Positions 5,406 to 7,761 of a DNA stretch of 7,761 bases are shown in pieces; position 1 is the first letter of the stretch; every line of letters begins with the position of its first letter. The DNA is taken from the NCBI GenBank assembly GCA_003563255.1, contig PWSL01000442.1:1-7761 (forward strand), in the 5' to 3' direction. The notes beneath the pieces are model-generated. The model did no database searches. It was not told the origin of the DNA and was given only the letters and a program-made list of their open reading frames with translations. Both the position numbers and the translations under genes were made by a program. This DNA comes from Desulfonatronospira sp. GTDB taxonomy: Bacteria > Desulfobacterota > Desulfovibrionia > Desulfovibrionales > Desulfonatronovibrionaceae.

Positions 5406-7310
5406 ATGGTTAAAGAGCTAAAAAACAGCTTTGCCCCTGTGATTTTTATGATGTCCTTAATGTTATTGCTTTTTTCAGTAGGTGCTGCAGCAGAAAAGAG
5501 CGAAACTGTTAAACGATGGATGGGTGGATTTTATCTCGATCTTCCTGCAAATGCGCTGCCTCTGATGGAAAGGGATGACTTGCTGTATATTCTGGGTATT
5601 GGCCCCATGGGAATTCCAGAGGATATTTCCGTTGAAGATGTCAAGAAAATGCCAAGAGGAGGGGTTGGGCTGGGACACGAACCTCCTCCGCGCGGTCATT
5701 CTGAAGCTGGCTACAGGGCTTTTTATAAGGATTTTCAGGAAATGCTGCCTGAGATGAGTATTGATGAACCTGAATTTGAAACTTCGTACATTACCCTGGC
5801 TGGAGAGGAGGCATTCCTGGTCAAAGCCATGTTCACAATGCAGGAAGATGCTCCGGATGGGACTTTTGCCTCACATCAAACCTGGGCGGTCGCAGTGAAT
5901 AAAATACCTGATGTAGAGGGCAACTACCAGATGTTATTTATCATGGCCAATGATCATCTTTTGAACCAGCATCCCGGTTTAATTGAAAGCATCCTGAACT
6001 CCGCAGATGCTGACAGCCCCCCTCCACTGGAGCTGGATTCCTATTTTACATACAAAGAGATTGGAGAACGGGAGTTCAACGATTTCCAGCCGGTGATGCT
6101 GCCGGGCAGGTATGCAGTTTTGGTGGACCGTTCCCGGTATGTGGTGCGCATCTATGACCATGGGGGAGAGGTGCAGCATGAATGGAGCTTTGAAGAGCAG
6201 GCCACCAAAGATAATCTTGCTGTAAGACGCATAGATGCAAGGGCGGAAGACGATGGCCACCTGCTGATTCTGATAGGCAGAAATAATGAGAACCCGGATG
6301 AGGTTTTAAGATTCAGTCCCGCAGGAGAGCTTGTTGACCGCTTTTCACTGGATCTGTCGGTGTCTGGTAAAGATGAACGTTTGTATGCTCACTACATAAT
6401 CAGCTCAAATCAGAAAGGTCTTTTAATAGGTGCGGAATCCAGATCGAGTGATGCAAATGGCCCTTTTTTAGTCAACTTTTCAAGGGATATGCAAGTTCAG
6501 GCAAAGTTGAATATGGACGGTGCATATCCTTTTGCTCTTTTTCCTGACGGAAACATTCTGGCAGTCTATGAAAATGATGTAGAGGATTTTTTTGTAAAGG
6601 TGGACCAAGAAGGCCGGCGTATGGAGACCTGGGGCTTGCATGGCTCCGGTGCTCCGCCTGTTTATATAGATGACTACAATATGCCGGACTTTGACCACCT
6701 GGAAGTTGATAATGCCGGCAATATCTATGCCCAGGAAAGATATTCCATCTGGATTTATGACAGAAGCGGGCGTTTACTCCAGGTAGTACCCACCAGCAAT
6801 CAGGCGGGCAACCGCAACGAACTGGCTGTGGGACCGGAAGGCCATGTTATGCTGGTAAATACCGGCAGGTGGCCGGGGCCTCTGACTGCCGGTCCTGCAG
6901 TGTTCATGTATAAAAACATAGAACCTGCTGAAGTCAGGGCAATTGAAATGCCGGCACCTGTACCTGAGTATTCTGAAGACATGGAAAGCAGCGAAACAGT
7001 CATGGGTGAAGACACTGCTGAAGAGGTGGATATTCAGGAAGGATTCAGCCGGGAACTTTTGGCCCTGGCCAGCCAGGAAGGGCTCACAGTACGGGCATTC
7101 AGGGCTTTTGAAGATGTGCCCCCGGGATTTAACTCCCTGGCCATGCATTTGAGGGGGCAGGGCAAAGATCTCCTGGGCGCAGATATAGATCAAGTAGAAA
7201 AATGGATCAGCAGCGCTGACAGCCTGCGCATGTCAGCAGAACATCAAAAGACCTTAAAGGAGCTGCACGAAAAAATGAATAAGGTCATGCAGGCGGCAGG
7301 TGTATCTTAA
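5406..7310 (+). CDS. Exported beta-propeller-like protein with the protease's C-terminal domain
   Basis: 634 residues from ATG 5406, with GGAG at 5396-5399 six bases upstream. Residues 1-29 are a clear signal peptide (hydrophobic core IFMMSLMLLLF, cleavage after GAAA). Residues 35-200 form a globular alpha/beta domain ending in a strand-plus-helix pattern (AVAVNKIPDVEG, then LIESILNSA) that loosely recalls PsbP/DcrB-like domains; that likeness is weak. Residues 232-505 show repeated propeller-style blades: VVRIYDHGGEVQHEW, LRFSPAGELVDRFSLD, FFVKVDQEGRRMETWGL and IWIYDRSGRLLQVVP, with DNAGNIYA and GPEGHVMLV as the inner strands. This is the layout of NHL/SMP-30-like propellers. Residues 518-544 are an acidic, Pro-containing linker. 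Residues 547-624 are the domain shared with the S41 protease at the window start. The protein has no cysteine. It ends in tandem in-frame stops, TAA then TGA (7308-7313). A ligand- or protein-binding periplasmic partner of the protease is the best inference; no enzymatic motif is visible. Confidence 0.9.
   Translation: MVKELKNSFAPVIFMMSLMLLLFSVGAAAEKSETVKRWMGGFYLDLPANALPLMERDDLLYILGIGPMGIPEDISVEDVKKMPRGGVGLGHEPPPRGHSEAGYRAFYKDFQEMLPEMSIDEPEFETSYITLAGEEAFLVKAMFTMQEDAPDGTFASHQTWAVAVNKIPDVEGNYQMLFIMANDHLLNQHPGLIESILNSADADSPPPLELDSYFTYKEIGEREFNDFQPVMLPGRYAVLVDRSRYVVRIYDHGGEVQHEWSFEEQATKDNLAVRRIDARAEDDGHLLILIGRNNENPDEVLRFSPAGELVDRFSLDLSVSGKDERLYAHYIISSNQKGLLIGAESRSSDANGPFLVNFSRDMQVQAKLNMDGAYPFALFPDGNILAVYENDVEDFFVKVDQEGRRMETWGLHGSGAPPVYIDDYNMPDFDHLEVDNAGNIYAQERYSIWIYDRSGRLLQVVPTSNQAGNRNELAVGPEGHVMLVNTGRWPGPLTAGPAVFMYKNIEPAEVRAIEMPAPVPEYSEDMESSETVMGEDTAEEVDIQEGFSRELLALASQEGLTVRAFRAFEDVPPGFNSLAMHLRGQGKDLLGADIDQVEKWISSADSLRMSAEHQKTLKELHEKMNKVMQAAGVS
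7044..7277 (+). other. Shared C-terminal domain, copy 2 (on the propeller-like protein)
   Basis: Residues 547-624 of the propeller-like protein. Key stretches are LTVRAFRAFE, a P-P-G turn, DLLGADIDQVEKW, and a final helix with L-K-E-L-H-E-K-M. Positions identical to copy 1 include L-T-V-R-A, R-A, P-x-G, D-L-L-G-A, D-Q-V and W. The nucleotide sequences differ at many third positions, so this is not a recent duplication or gene conversion. An acidic linker separates it from the propeller, as expected of an independently folding module. Confidence 0.8.
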
Positions 7311-7337
7311 TGAATTAGATGGATATGTATCTATATT

Positions 7338-7343
7338 AAGGAG
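7338..7343 (+). promoter_or_regulatory. Shine-Dalgarno AAGGAG for the last gene
   Basis: A perfect AAGGAG lies nine bases before ATG 7353. It supports that start for a reading frame that runs off the window without a stop. The gap from the preceding stop is 42 bases, so co-transcription with the propeller-like gene is likely. Confidence 0.8.
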
Positions 7344-7352
7344 CCAATAAAA

Positions 7353-7761
7353 ATGAAAAGCACGCATAGAGTATATCAGATAGTGTATATTTTCTCCTGC
7401 ATGATGATCTTAATTCTGTCAGGGTCTTTTTTTACAAAATCAATAGCATCGAATGAACATTCTGAATTTAAGATAATAGATACTAATCTGTCTTTAACCC
7501 AGGATGTTAATTATGAAAAAGATATTTTAATGTTGAGTGGCACTGTTAATCTGAATGGACATATCCTTACTGCTTCCGGATCTATATATCATGTGGGTGG
7601 AACAATTAATATCAATGAAGGTAAACTGATTATTTCTCATGACTACCGCCTGCAAAGCATGGAAAAGGATGATGAGGGGAACAAGAAAGACAGCAGCGGG
7701 TATCTGGTTATGACCGGGGAAAATGATTTTGTATTGGTTCAAGGTGATTTCATCACTCAGA
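7353..7761 (+). CDS. Secreted beta-solenoid-like repeat protein (partial, 3' end missing)
   Basis: The frame from ATG 7353 stays open to the window end, giving the first 136 residues. Residues 1-33 are a signal peptide (hydrophobic core IVYIFSCMMILIL, cleavage near SIA or IAS). From residue 55 the protein shows short strand-turn repeats: ILMLSGTVNLNGHILTASG, then GGTININEGKLIISHDYRLQ, then SSGYLVMTGENDFVLVQGDF. I recognise this repeat style (NLNGxxLxxxG, GGTxxINxGxL, SSGYLxMxxxxDxVxVxGDF) from large bacterial surface or secreted proteins, where it probably builds a right-handed beta-helix; I know no formal family name. The gene probably continues for a long way. Its composition is clearly more AT-rich than its neighbours: 127 G+C among the 360 bases of 7381-7740, about 35% by hand count. 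This suggests a different origin or a recently acquired gene. The only cysteine lies in the signal peptide. Confidence 0.85.
   Translation, partial: MKSTHRVYQIVYIFSCMMILILSGSFFTKSIASNEHSEFKIIDTNLSLTQDVNYEKDILMLSGTVNLNGHILTASGSIYHVGGTININEGKLIISHDYRLQSMEKDDEGNKKDSSGYLVMTGENDFVLVQGDFITQ

Noticed and set aside
7317..7332. Imperfect palindrome AGATGGATATGTATCT before the last gene
   Set aside because: Two mismatched base pairs (four bases) in 16 bases of AT-rich sequence is weak, and no second copy was seen; it is not a supported operator.

Overview
The window carries five co-directional plus-strand genes. The first is cut by the left edge and the last by the right edge. Every protein whose N-terminus is visible starts with a signal peptide, and the partial first protein belongs to a family that normally works in the periplasm. 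The host is therefore most likely a Gram-negative bacterium with moderate GC and strong Shine-Dalgarno sequences. Codon style and gene content would suit a Desulfobacterota-like organism, but nothing here fixes the taxon. I see no RNA gene, CRISPR array, insertion sequence or transposase, and no gene-free stretch longer than about 130 bases.

Layout: (1) 1-657, the C-terminal part of an S41 (Prc/CtpA-type) serine protease with its Ser-Lys-Gln catalytic residues intact, followed by an extra helical C-terminal domain. (2) 699-4334, a very large exported protein of about 1,211 residues without a recognised family. It has a mixed helical and coiled-coil first two thirds and a beta-rich last third. 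(3) 4460-5275, a small exported protein ending in one TPR-like hairpin. (4) 5406-7310, an exported protein with a globular N-terminal domain, a beta-propeller-like middle and a C-terminal domain homologous to the extra domain of the protease. (5) 7353-end, the start of an AT-rich gene for a secreted, beta-solenoid-like repeat protein.

The most interesting signal is the domain shared by genes 1 and 4. A core of 45 residues aligns without gaps at 21 identities by hand count, yet the rest of the two proteins is unrelated. This suggests a common docking, localisation or recognition module that ties a periplasmic protease to a propeller-type partner encoded in the same cluster. A second signal is that the mature parts of the four other proteins (about 2,100 residues) contain no cysteine at all. 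The protease has two, one directly beside its catalytic lysine. Together the genes look like an envelope or cell-surface module in which the protease and its domain-sharing partner may act on the large exported protein or the repeat protein. That joint role is inference from gene order and shared domains, not from recognised pathway genes.
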